A DNA stretch of 42,323 nt from Clostridiales bacterium. Its GTDB lineage: Bacteria > Bacillota > Clostridia > Christensenellales > DTU072. The stretch lies in contig JAAZLE010000014.1 of NCBI GenBank assembly GCA_012799455.1, forward strand, positions 1 through 42,323, in the 5' to 3' direction. The first letter of the stretch is position 1. Every line of letters begins with the position of its first letter. Positions 27,426-36,185 of the stretch are shown piece by piece. The position numbers and the translations under genes were made by a program. The notes under the pieces are model-generated. The model ran no database searches, was not told the origin of the DNA, and saw only the letters and a list, made by a program, of their open reading frames with translations.

Positions 27426-28706
27426 TTACTTGTTTATTCTTACTCTAACCGCATTTGCGTGTGCTGTCAGCCCTTCTCGTGTTGCAAAATTGATAATATT
27501 ATCTGCATCGCTTGAAAGCATTGACCTACTATACGAAGCGTATTGAATCTTTTTTATAAAACTATCTACTGATAGAGGAGAGAAAAACCTTGCTGAACCA
27601 CCTGTTGGCAATACATGATTTGTTCCAGCTAAATAGTCACCAACAGCCTCTGGAGTATATTCCCCTAAAAATACTGACCCTGCATGATCAACTAGTTCTA
27701 ATAGTTCCTCAGGTTTATTCGTCATCAACTCTAGATGTTCAGGTGCGATATAATTAGCAATCTTGACACATTCTTCAATGGTTTGACATATGATTATGCC
27801 ACCACAATCCTTTAATGATGCTAACATTATATCTTTTCTTTCTAATTTTGCAGTTTGCTTTTCAAGTTCTTCTTTAACTTTATTTGCAAGTGTTTCCGAG
27901 TCTGTTAAAAGTATAGAAGATGCCAGTTTATCATGTTCTGCCTGAGATAATAAATCAGCAGCAACAAATTTAGGATTGGCATCTTTATCTGCAACGATTG
28001 TTATCTCTGACGGCCCTGCTATCATATCGATATCGCATTCACCAAATACCATTTTTTTAGCTGTAGCAACAAATATATTTCCAGGACCAACAATTTTATC
28101 TACCTTCGGGATAGTTTCTGTCCCATACGCTAATGCTCCAATTGCCTGTGCTCCTCCTACTGCATATAATGCATCTACATCCGCTACAAATGCAGCAGCT
28201 AAAACATCTTTATTTACTCCATCTTTTGTGGGAGGAGTTACAATAACTATCTCTTTAACACCAGCTATTTTAGCAGGAATAGCATTCATAAGCACCGAAG
28301 ATGGGTATGCTGCAGTTCCCCCAGGAACATACAAACCTACACTACCTAATGGTCTTATTAATTGACCTAAGTTTCGCCCCGCTTCTTCATGTTTAATTGG
28401 GCTTTGTAGTTGTAAAGTATGAAATTCTGTAATACGACTAACCGCCTTTAAGAGTACTTCCTTAAACTTATCATCGAGTGAAGTAAACGCTTCTTGAAAA
28501 TGTTTGTTTTCATATTTTTTAATCTCATCTGTTCCATCAAACTTTTTACCATATTTGGAAACAGCCTTATCCCCATTTTGTTTTACATCAGCAAGAATGT
28601 TTTTTACAACATCATCCACATTTGCACCTGGTGCTAAAGTCTTTTCACGAATGCTTTTCAAAAACTCAAACTCTCTTTTACCATCTGCTTTAATAACGCT
28701 AATCAT
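27426..28706 (-). CDS. hisD: Histidinol dehydrogenase
   Basis: GLYVPGGTAAYPSSVLMNAIPA, KIVGPGNIFVATAKK, AGPSEITIVAD, GGSARFFSPLSVDSF. Confidence 0.94.
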   Translation of the reverse strand: MISVIKADGKREFEFLKSIREKTLAPGANVDDVVKNILADVKQNGDKAVSKYGKKFDGTDEIKKYENKHFQEAFTSLDDKFKEVLLKAVSRITEFHTLQLQSPIKHEEAGRNLGQLIRPLGSVGLYVPGGTAAYPSSVLMNAIPAKIAGVKEIVIVTPPTKDGVNKDVLAAAFVADVDALYAVGGAQAIGALAYGTETIPKVDKIVGPGNIFVATAKKMVFGECDIDMIAGPSEITIVADKDANPKFVAADLLSQAEHDKLASSILLTDSETLANKVKEELEKQTAKLERKDIMLASLKDCGGIIICQTIEECVKIANYIAPEHLELMTNKPEELLELVDHAGSVFLGEYTPEAVGDYLAGTNHVLPTGGSARFFSPLSVDSFIKKIQYASYSRSMLSSDADNIINFATREGLTAHANAVRVRINK

Positions 28707-28815
28707 ATAATATCACCTTTCTATGCAAGTATGTCTTTTACTCCGTCCCTTGTTATAATACTCATTACTAATTATATATTAATATCAAAAAATTGACCAT
28801 AATACACAACTATCT

Positions 28816-29436
28816 TTAAACCACAGGATCTGTTAATTTAGCACAAAAATCAAATATTTCTGCCTTTTTTGTTTTTAAACTGACTGGATTCGATATTAAT
28901 CTAGCAGAAATATCCGCTAAATACTCTGCAACGACCAAACCATTTTCTTTTAATGTCATTCCCGTTTCTACAATATCTACAATTCCATCGGCTAAATCAA
29001 GCAGCGGTGCTAGCTCTACGGAGCCTTCAATCTTAATGATATCTACTGGCATATTTTTATTTTCAAAAAACTGTTTTGTAACCTCTGGATATTTAGTGGC
29101 TATGGTCTTTATTCCGTAACCTGAATAAAAATTAACGCCAGCTATTGTAGCTAGTGCAAACTTACATTCTCCAAATGGTAATGCAGCAATTTCATTTACC
29201 GGTCTATTCATTTCCATTAAGGTGTCTTTACCTACTATGCCTACATCACTTATGCCCCGTTCTACATATGTAACTACGTCTGCAGCTTTAGCAAATACAA
29301 ACCTATATTTATTGTCAATTTCTATTATTAATTTTCTTCCTTTGTCGATTAGTTCTGTACAATCTATACCTGAAGCTTCTAACAACTTAATTGTGCTTTT
29401 CTCTAATCTTCCCTTAGTTAATGCTATATTAATCAT
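28816..29436 (-). CDS. hisG: ATP phosphoribosyltransferase, short-form catalytic subunit
   Basis: INIALTKGRLEKSTIKLLEASG, GISDVGIVGKDTL, GIVDIVETGMTLKENGL. Confidence 0.93.
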   Translation of the reverse strand: MINIALTKGRLEKSTIKLLEASGIDCTELIDKGRKLIIEIDNKYRFVFAKAADVVTYVERGISDVGIVGKDTLMEMNRPVNEIAALPFGECKFALATIAGVNFYSGYGIKTIATKYPEVTKQFFENKNMPVDIIKIEGSVELAPLLDLADGIVDIVETGMTLKENGLVVAEYLADISARLISNPVSLKTKKAEIFDFCAKLTDPVV

Positions 29437-29448
29437 AATTATTAATCC

Positions 29449-30630
29449 TTATATTTCCCTTTCTTCAAGTTTATTATTTTCAACTATCACTATCTTCTTT
29501 GCTTTTATCGCTTTAGCCCATGTTATAGTTTCTTCTAAAGTGTCACAGATTGAACTAACAAAGCTATACCCTTTTTCTATGTACTGTTTTACCACTTCTA
29601 AACTCATGGGATTTACCATTTTATCTGAAGAATAAATAACAATCTTTGGCTTTTCAGTTTCTATCTTTTCTTTTTTAAGCACATCTATTGTTTCATTAAT
29701 ATTGAAAGCAAAACCTATGGCTGGAATATCCAGTGAGTAATCAGAATACAATGTGTCGTATCTGCCACCAGACATCACCTCCATACCCTTTCCTTTTACA
29801 AAACCCCTGAATACTAAGCCTGTATAATATTGAACATCTTGAACTACTGAAAAATCAAATATTATATTTTCTGCACATCCTGCGTTGTCTAAAGCTAAAT
29901 ACAACTCTTCAATTTCTTTGATGGCTAACAATGCTTCTTTGTCTTGCAACTCTTTTTTAGCCTCTAATAATATTTCTTTACCTCCAAACAATTTGCTCAC
30001 TGTCTTTAAGACGGCACCATCTTTGCCCATTTGATTTGCTAAACTTTCTATGTCAGGAAAGTTCTTGATAGCAAGTGCTTGCTTTGCTTCATTTTTAAGG
30101 TTGGAAAATGAGTTTAACACACTGGTAATCACTCCCATATGCCCTATTTCTAAATAAAAGTCAGAACCGAATAGTTCTTTCATGCATTTGATAGCCAATA
30201 TTAAAATTTCTAAATCAGACCTAAATCCACTTGCACCAATTAGCTCTACGCCCATTTGTAAAATCTCATCAAACTTTTTGTTGAATCTTACATTCCTTTT
30301 GAAAACAGGCTGGCTATAAAAAAGCTTAATTGGAAGCACAAATTCTTTAAGTCGCGATGCAAATAGTCTTGCTATAGGTTTTGTTGAGTCCGGTCTCATT
30401 GTAATAAGTCTACCACTTCCATCTGTAAGAGTATAAAGTTCATTTTGAGACATCTTACCTATACCATCGGAAAACACATCATAAAATTCTAAACTTGTGG
30501 TCATTACCTCATCATAACCAAAGTCTTCAAATATCTTTCTAAGTGAATTTTCGGTTCCTCTTCTAATTTTACATTCTCTAAAAAGATAATCTCTTGTTCC
30601 TTCCGGAGTTACTTTATCATATTTTTTCAT
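29449..30630 (-). CDS. hisZ: ATP phosphoribosyltransferase regulatory subunit (HisRS-like)
   Basis: TPEGTRDYLFRECKIRRG, TMRPDSTKPIARL, YYTGLVFRGFVKGKGMEVMSGGRYDTL; next to short-form hisG. Confidence 0.92.
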   Translation of the reverse strand: MKKYDKVTPEGTRDYLFRECKIRRGTENSLRKIFEDFGYDEVMTTSLEFYDVFSDGIGKMSQNELYTLTDGSGRLITMRPDSTKPIARLFASRLKEFVLPIKLFYSQPVFKRNVRFNKKFDEILQMGVELIGASGFRSDLEILILAIKCMKELFGSDFYLEIGHMGVITSVLNSFSNLKNEAKQALAIKNFPDIESLANQMGKDGAVLKTVSKLFGGKEILLEAKKELQDKEALLAIKEIEELYLALDNAGCAENIIFDFSVVQDVQYYTGLVFRGFVKGKGMEVMSGGRYDTLYSDYSLDIPAIGFAFNINETIDVLKKEKIETEKPKIVIYSSDKMVNPMSLEVVKQYIEKGYSFVSSICDTLEETITWAKAIKAKKIVIVENNKLEEREI

Positions 30631-30764
30631 TTCTTCTCCTTTATCACACTAGCGCACTAAAGTAAAAAGATATTAACACACTAGTATATCTAAGTCAACA
30701 ATATATACAACATATTTTAAATTTAATTTCTTTATTAATAATGGGATTATTCCATTTCATCACA

Positions 30765-30805
30765 AAAAAAGACTAATCCGTCCGAATCAGTCTCTTTTAA
30801 TATTG
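30765..30805 (-). terminator. Rho-independent terminator after the ADP-ribosylglycohydrolase gene
   Basis: Minus strand agactgattcggacggattagtctttttttg: imperfect hairpin plus T-run. Confidence 0.75.
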
Positions 30806-30819
30806 AATTCCAACTAGTT

Positions 30820-31635
30820 CTAAATCAGATAACTTCTGTTTATCCTATCAGTTTTTCTAAACTCGTACAATATGTCTAATAAGTCCTTTGGCAAATAGCT
30901 TTCTGCTTTCTTTACGATTTGCTCATTGATTCCAGGGAATAAATAATATGCTTCGGCTATTGAGCCAGCAATTGCAGTAAGAGTATCAGCGTCTCCACCG
31001 ACAGAAATCGCGTTTTGAATGCAATCTATAAAGTTTGTTGATTCTAAAAATGCAACGATAGCAACTGGCACTGTTCCTTGACAGCTTTCATCAAACTTAT
31101 ACTTCGGTCTGATTTGATCCAAAGTAAAATCAAGATTATATTTGAGTTTTTTCGTTACAAACTCCTTTATCTCGCCTTTGCTTGCCCCTTTCCTGCAAAG
31201 AAAAATAATAGTTGAAACAGCCACTGCTCCTCTAATCCCTTCTGGATGATTATGTGATACCGCAGTTACCTTTTTAGCTAAATCAACTGCCTGCTCTATG
31301 CTGTTTGCAAACCATCCAGCAGCACTCACTCTCATTGCAGCCCCATTACCATAACTATTATATGGTTTAGGATTTTCTTCATGTAGCCAAGTAATAAAAT
31401 TTACACCATAATCTGATGGATATTTTCTGCCAAAATATTGCATCCAATAGATGGCTTTTTCTGACAAGTCCGAATAATCAGGTTTACTATCTAGTAAAGC
31501 CTTCGCAACAGCAATGGTCATAATTGTATCGTCTGTAAACCTAGTTCCTTCATCAAACCATTTAAAATCTTTGCTTTTGAAATTAGAATACTCGTACTTT
31601 GAACCCACAATATCGCCTATTATTGCTCCTATCAT
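30820..31635 (-). CDS. ADP-ribosylglycohydrolase (DraG-like) family protein
   Basis: MIGAIIGDIVGSKYE, FTDDTIMTIAVAKALLD, SVGGDADTLTAIAGSIAEAYY; preferred start 31635 with SD GAGGGGG. Confidence 0.9.
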   Translation of the reverse strand: MIGAIIGDIVGSKYEYSNFKSKDFKWFDEGTRFTDDTIMTIAVAKALLDSKPDYSDLSEKAIYWMQYFGRKYPSDYGVNFITWLHEENPKPYNSYGNGAAMRVSAAGWFANSIEQAVDLAKKVTAVSHNHPEGIRGAVAVSTIIFLCRKGASKGEIKEFVTKKLKYNLDFTLDQIRPKYKFDESCQGTVPVAIVAFLESTNFIDCIQNAISVGGDADTLTAIAGSIAEAYYLFPGINEQIVKKAESYLPKDLLDILYEFRKTDRINRSYLI

Positions 31636-31734
31636 ATAATCCCCCTCAGCACACTTATTTGACATAAAAAATAGCACTATAACAGTGCATTAAGTGACAT
31701 CTACAAGCGTCTTTTGACTTAAACTTCTTGATTT

Positions 31735-31763
31735 ATTATATATCGAAATGCTTATTTTGTCAA
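31735..31763 (-). promoter_or_regulatory. Perfect-consensus sigma-A-type promoter for the ADP-ribosylglycohydrolase gene
   Basis: Minus strand TTGACA - 17 nt (aaataagcatttcgata) - TATAAT. Confidence 0.85.
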
Positions 31764-31780
31764 TTATTCATAGCAGTCCT

Positions 31781-31898
31781 ACCCGCCAGCCTCTTGTATA
31801 AAATAAAAAGACCCTGAAACCAAGGTCTTTTCAAATATGCTCAACACATTATGACATGTCGGCTCGGGCAACAATAATCTGACCCGCCAGATACAAGA
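31781..31898 (-). ncRNA. Orphan structured intergenic element containing a terminator-like hairpin; strand tentative
   Basis: 9-bp direct repeat ACCCGCCAG (31781-31789, 31882-31890), 8-bp inverted repeat TCTTGTAT/ATACAAGA (31792-31799, 31891-31898), local hairpin ATCTG-ACCCGC-CAGAT (31877-31892), terminator-like hairpin at 31805-31831. Confidence 0.5.
31804..31832. terminator. Terminator-like hairpin
   Basis: aaaaagaccctgaaaccaaggtcttttc: AAAAGACC/GGTCTTTT stem; minus strand continues ttttta. Confidence 0.7.
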
Positions 31899-32143
31899 AC
31901 TTAACATTACATTTGTAATATACCAAAATCTATACCTAAATTGCAATTTCCTAAATTAATTTATGATTATTTATTCGTATTCTTAGGTTTATTTGGTTTA
32001 TTAATTATGACATAAATCTTATTTTCACTAACACAAATTGTATTATTGATTAATTAATAGTGGCAACTATCACTGTTTCGGTATTGTTACATGCCTTTTA
32101 TTTTAGTATAATTTATGAAACAAAGAAGAATTCGGAGGAGATA

Positions 32144-33394
32144 ATGAAAATTAGTAAAGAAATTAAAGACCAAGCTGTGGACTACTCAATGAAGTGTATT
32201 ACCCATATTTGCGAGACCATTGGTCCAAGGGAATCAGGCATGCCAGCCGAGCTTGAGTGTCAAAAATATGTACAAAATGAATTAGAGAAAAACAATTGGG
32301 TTGATTCAACTGCAATCGAACCTTTCAAAATGGCAAGATATGGACTACTTTCTTTTGCCCCAGTCATAGGCTTTTTGATGGTAGTAGCCGCCCTTATTCA
32401 AGTTATAGCTCATGCCATAGGTGGTAACACCTTTTCTATAGTTGCAAATGTAATCTTTATTTTGTTTTCAGCGCTATCTCTTATAATTGCCTTTTTCCAG
32501 TTTTTACTTTATAAACAATTTTTAGACGTGTTTTTACCAAAACTAGAATCTCACAACCTAATTGCTAAAATTAATCCTACGGGAGAAATAAAGCGGCGTA
32601 TTGTAATAAGTGGGCATGCAGATTCTGCCTATGAATTCACCTTTATGAGAATACATCAAACTCTTATGGTTGTAGTTATAGCAATCAATATAGTTTTCTT
32701 ACTAATTGGCGTAGGAATATCCATATTTAACTTAATTGAAAGGCCAAACACTCCCCATCTTTGGGCCCTTATTTTATTTGCTATTATGGGTTCTTTTTTT
32801 GTTACTTTCTTCTTCCTGTTCAATTTTAAAGAAGTTGTTCCAGGAGCAAATGATAATCTAACAGGAGTTTTTTTAGCGGTATCAGTTGCTCGATGCATGA
32901 AAGAAGCAAACATACAATTAGAAAACACCGAGGTGCAAATTTTAATAACTGGTTCTGAAGAAGCAGGTCTTAGAGGTGCTAACGCATGGGCAAAAAAATA
33001 CAAGCCAATTTATGATGCCGAAGGAGTAGAAACTGTGTTTGTTGCTTTCGATACAATGCATGATTATGACTGGATGACAATATATGAAAGAGAAATGAGT
33101 GGTATAACTAAAAACTCTGCACGTGCAATAAAACTTATTGATAGAGCGGCAGAAGAAATGGGAATCAAATTGCCCCATGGCACTGTTCCCGCAGGCGCTT
33201 CGGATGCAGCTGCTGTTTCTATGAATAAAATGCATGCTGTTGCTATTGCCGCACAAAACCCACATGGCACTAGATATTACCATAATAGAAGAGATAATCA
33301 ACATGATTTAAAGCCTGAGACCTTTGCTTATGGCTTAGATATTGCACTAAAAACCATAGAGGTATTTGATAAAGAAGGACTTCCTGAAGCATAA
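32144..33394 (+). CDS. M28-family membrane-associated metallopeptidase
   Basis: Start 32144 with GGAGGAG SD; zinc-site motifs GHADSAYEF, GANDNLTG, GSEEAGLRGANAWA, HGTRYYHNRRDNQHDL; hydrophobic segments in the N-terminal half. Confidence 0.87.
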   Translation: MKISKEIKDQAVDYSMKCITHICETIGPRESGMPAELECQKYVQNELEKNNWVDSTAIEPFKMARYGLLSFAPVIGFLMVVAALIQVIAHAIGGNTFSIVANVIFILFSALSLIIAFFQFLLYKQFLDVFLPKLESHNLIAKINPTGEIKRRIVISGHADSAYEFTFMRIHQTLMVVVIAINIVFLLIGVGISIFNLIERPNTPHLWALILFAIMGSFFVTFFFLFNFKEVVPGANDNLTGVFLAVSVARCMKEANIQLENTEVQILITGSEEAGLRGANAWAKKYKPIYDAEGVETVFVAFDTMHDYDWMTIYEREMSGITKNSARAIKLIDRAAEEMGIKLPHGTVPAGASDAAAVSMNKMHAVAIAAQNPHGTRYYHNRRDNQHDLKPETFAYGLDIALKTIEVFDKEGLPEA

Positions 33395-33536
33395 GTTTGT
33401 GGAACTTAGTCACATTAACTGCCAGCTCAAGTATAAACCATATGTTTAGTCTTTACTTTACGCCTTAAGACCTTTAAACTAAAAGTATAAATTTTCTCAA
33501 AGAGTGAGATTAAATACATGATAAGGAGTGATAAAA

Positions 33537-33695
33537 ATGGATAAGTATTTATGTGAAGTATGTGGCTATGTTTATGATGAAGCGGATGGAGATCCAGATA
33601 ATGGCGTGGATGCAGGAACTGTTTGGGAAGATGTCCCTGAAGATTGGGTTTGCCCCATCTGCGGTGTAGGAAAAGAAGATTTTTCTAAAATGTAG
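33537..33695 (+). CDS. Rubredoxin (52 aa)
   Basis: Manual translation [60 protein letters not shown]. Not in the ORF track (too short). Confidence 0.96.
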   Translation: MDKYLCEVCGYVYDEADGDPDNGVDAGTVWEDVPEDWVCPICGVGKEDFSKM

Positions 33696-33701
33696 TTATC
33701 T

Positions 33702-33730
33702 AAGAGGAGCTGGATGGCTCCTCTTTTTTA
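33702..33730 (+). terminator. Rho-independent terminator after rubredoxin
   Basis: aagaggagctggatggctcctctttttta. Confidence 0.85.
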
Positions 33731-33829
33731 TATAAATTCATACTAGTTACCGGAACTGTTTTAGTGTAAAATATAAATAGATGCATTAGCACCCCACTTT
33801 GATGTGGTTTTATCTTATCGGAGGTAAGT

Positions 33830-35716
33830 ATGGCTAAACAAAAGACAAAAGAGTTAATTTCCGATCCAATTGAAGCCCAAAGAGTAAAAACATTTAATAG
33901 GAACAAGTGGTTTTTCTCCTTAGGAGGAATAGGCAGAGATATGTCTTACCAATTAGTTTCCGCATTTTTACTCACCTATGTTCAGTTTGGAGTTTCGCTA
34001 GAACTAGCACAATTTACAACACTTAGTCTCATCATAGGTGTGGGTGGCAGAATCTGGGATGCCATTAATGACCCGCTTATGGGTGCAATCATTGATGGCT
34101 CACATCTTAAATGGGGTAAATTTAAACCATGGATATTAATTGGCGCTATCAGTTGTGGCGCTATCATCCTACTCATGTTTAATTTGCGAGTATGGACAGG
34201 ATGGGATTTTGTTATTTTCATGGTTGTTGTATACCTACTATGGGAAACTACGTTTACAATGAATGATATTGGCTATTGGGCAATGCTTCCTTCCCTATCT
34301 TCGAAAGAAAAAGAGCGAAATCAAGTAACAATGCTAACCGTTGTTTTTGCAGGGCTTGGAGCGTTTATCGGTCAAGGATTAGTAATTTTCTTCACGCCAG
34401 GTAATGTTGTAAAAGGATATTCTATCATTTCTGCTGTTATAGTAGCTGCCTTTATCGGCTGTCAGCTATTTACAGTTTTAGGCGTAAAAGAAACTCCTAG
34501 AGAAGAAACTGAAAAAGAAGCTAAAATCTCGCTTCGTAAGATGTTAAAGACCATTAAAAACAACGACCAATTGCTCTGGATGACCCTATCACTTATGCTA
34601 TATAGCACTGGTTCTGGTCTCTTGGTAGCGCTTGCTTATAACTTATATTACTTAGAAGTTGGATATGATAATAAAGCCTTTTACTTTATAATTATTTTTG
34701 GTATTTGTAGCATTGTTGCAAACGCTGTTTATCCTAAACTTGCAGAAAGACTTGGACGTAAAAAACTGCAATTAATTAGCGCATTAGTTGCAATCATTGG
34801 ATATGCTGGACTTGGATTAATTGGATGGTTCCCAAACATCCTGCCCTTCACAATAGTAACCATGAGCTTATTTGGACTACTTGTCTTTTTAGGGCAAACA
34901 CTTTTCTACATGGCAACCATAATTAATATGACTAACTGTGTGGAATACAATGCGTATAAGCAAGGGGAACGAAATGAAGCTGTGGTATCTACACTTAGAC
35001 CTTTTGTTGCTAAATTTTCATCTGCAATGATTTATGGCATTGTGACCCTTGTTTTAGCAGTGTCTGGCGTTTTTGTTTTAAGCCAAAACATCTCTCACAT
35101 GGAATCACAAAAAAGTTTCCTGGCAGGAATGGATACTGCTACCGAACAAACTACATACATACAAAATGTTAATGGATATATAGCGACATACAACGCAAGT
35201 GCTGATAAAGAAGCTGTTGTTACCCAGTTAGAAGCACAAATTGTAAATGATGATATGTCTAAATATCAGGTTAAAGCGGATCAGATTAAAGCTCTTGGGG
35301 ATTGTGTGATTTATAGAACAACAATCATCGATGAAAAAGCAGGAGAACCAGAAAAACTAGGTTTCTTAAAAGACATAACCGCAGAACAACTTAAAACTGA
35401 TGTAGGGAACACAAAATACGTTTACACAATGGAGATATATAAGGAAGGTTCCTTCAATGCAGCTAATGTCAACTTCAAAGATCAAGGCTCTATTGGCATG
35501 CGCCTATGGCTAAGGGTTGCTGTTTGTGGACTGCCTATACTATTAATTGCCCTAGCCCTACTCGTCCAAAACAGAAAGTTCAAAATAGATGAAAAGTATT
35601 ATCAACATATGCTTAAAGTTCTAGAGGATAGAGATCCTGACCTTAGTTACCTAGACATAGAACTACCAAGCGATGATGAAGATGAATACGATTATGATTC
35701 AAGGTACTTTTATTAG
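33830..35716 (+). CDS. GPH-family MFS transporter with large extra domain before the last TM helix
   Basis: SD CGGAGG; MFS body (INDPLMGAIIDGSHLKWGKFKPWILIG); about 120-residue polar insert from SQNISHMESQKS to FKDQGSIG, followed by one more TM helix. Confidence 0.85.
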   Translation: MAKQKTKELISDPIEAQRVKTFNRNKWFFSLGGIGRDMSYQLVSAFLLTYVQFGVSLELAQFTTLSLIIGVGGRIWDAINDPLMGAIIDGSHLKWGKFKPWILIGAISCGAIILLMFNLRVWTGWDFVIFMVVVYLLWETTFTMNDIGYWAMLPSLSSKEKERNQVTMLTVVFAGLGAFIGQGLVIFFTPGNVVKGYSIISAVIVAAFIGCQLFTVLGVKETPREETEKEAKISLRKMLKTIKNNDQLLWMTLSLMLYSTGSGLLVALAYNLYYLEVGYDNKAFYFIIIFGICSIVANAVYPKLAERLGRKKLQLISALVAIIGYAGLGLIGWFPNILPFTIVTMSLFGLLVFLGQTLFYMATIINMTNCVEYNAYKQGERNEAVVSTLRPFVAKFSSAMIYGIVTLVLAVSGVFVLSQNISHMESQKSFLAGMDTATEQTTYIQNVNGYIATYNASADKEAVVTQLEAQIVNDDMSKYQVKADQIKALGDCVIYRTTIIDEKAGEPEKLGFLKDITAEQLKTDVGNTKYVYTMEIYKEGSFNAANVNFKDQGSIGMRLWLRVAVCGLPILLIALALLVQNRKFKIDEKYYQHMLKVLEDRDPDLSYLDIELPSDDEDEYDYDSRYFY

Positions 35717-35743
35717 CCTGTAGTATTTAAATTAAAAGACGTT

Positions 35744-35777
35744 GAGAAGCAGGTGCAAAAACCTGCTTCTCTTTTTT
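35744..35777 (+). terminator. Rho-independent terminator
   Basis: gagaagcaggtgcaaaaacctgcttctctttttt. Confidence 0.9.
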
Positions 35778-35826
35778 ACCCCTTGCCCATACTAAAAAAC
35801 CATCTCTCCTAAACCATATAGAATTA

Positions 35827-35885
35827 TTGACATATGCCAGAAATAGTGTATAATGGAATTAATGGCATATGCCAGAAATAATGTA
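35827..35885 (+). promoter_or_regulatory. Promoter with duplicated palindromic operator
   Basis: TTGACA (35827) -16 nt- TATAAT (35849); 22-bp direct repeats gacatatgccagaaatagtgta (35829-35850) and ggcatatgccagaaataatgta (35864-35885), centred on CATATG / GGCATATGCC. Confidence 0.8.
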
Positions 35886-35901
35886 AAAGGAGGTATTTAT
35901 T

Positions 35902-36165
35902 ATGCCAAGAATGGATGGAACTGGCCCAATGGGCACTGGTAAAATGATGGGAAGAGGCCTTGGTCCCTGCAATAATGGCGAGGCGTTTGTAGGAAGAGGC
36001 GTAAACTGCCGTAGCGGTAGAAGACGCTGCTTAGGACAAGGACTAGGCAGAGGACTTGCTTTAAACAGAAGTTCTAATAAAACTCAAAAAGATTTACTAC
36101 AGGACGAAAAGAACTTGTTACAAAACCGCATAAACGTAATTGATAAACAATTAAAAGATCTATAA
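35902..36165 (+). CDS. DUF5320-like small Gly/Arg/Cys-rich protein
   Basis: MPRMDGTGPMGTGKMMGRGLGPCNNG N-terminus plus C-terminal coiled-coil-like helix; SD AAAGGAGG. Confidence 0.8.
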   Translation: MPRMDGTGPMGTGKMMGRGLGPCNNGEAFVGRGVNCRSGRRRCLGQGLGRGLALNRSSNKTQKDLLQDEKNLLQNRINVIDKQLKDL

Positions 36166-36185
36166 AAAGTTAGGAGTTAGTTTGT

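Noticed and set aside
30640-30760. His-specific T-box or attenuator upstream of hisZ
   Set aside because: No T-box core, His-codon-rich leader peptide or hisZ-facing terminator visible in this short AT-rich gap.
31781-31898. MITE-like insertion flanked by 9-bp target duplication
   Set aside because: Direct and inverted repeats are in the wrong order (DR-IR...DR-IR) for a TSD-flanked element, and the interior looks like structured RNA plus a terminator; left as an RNA candidate.
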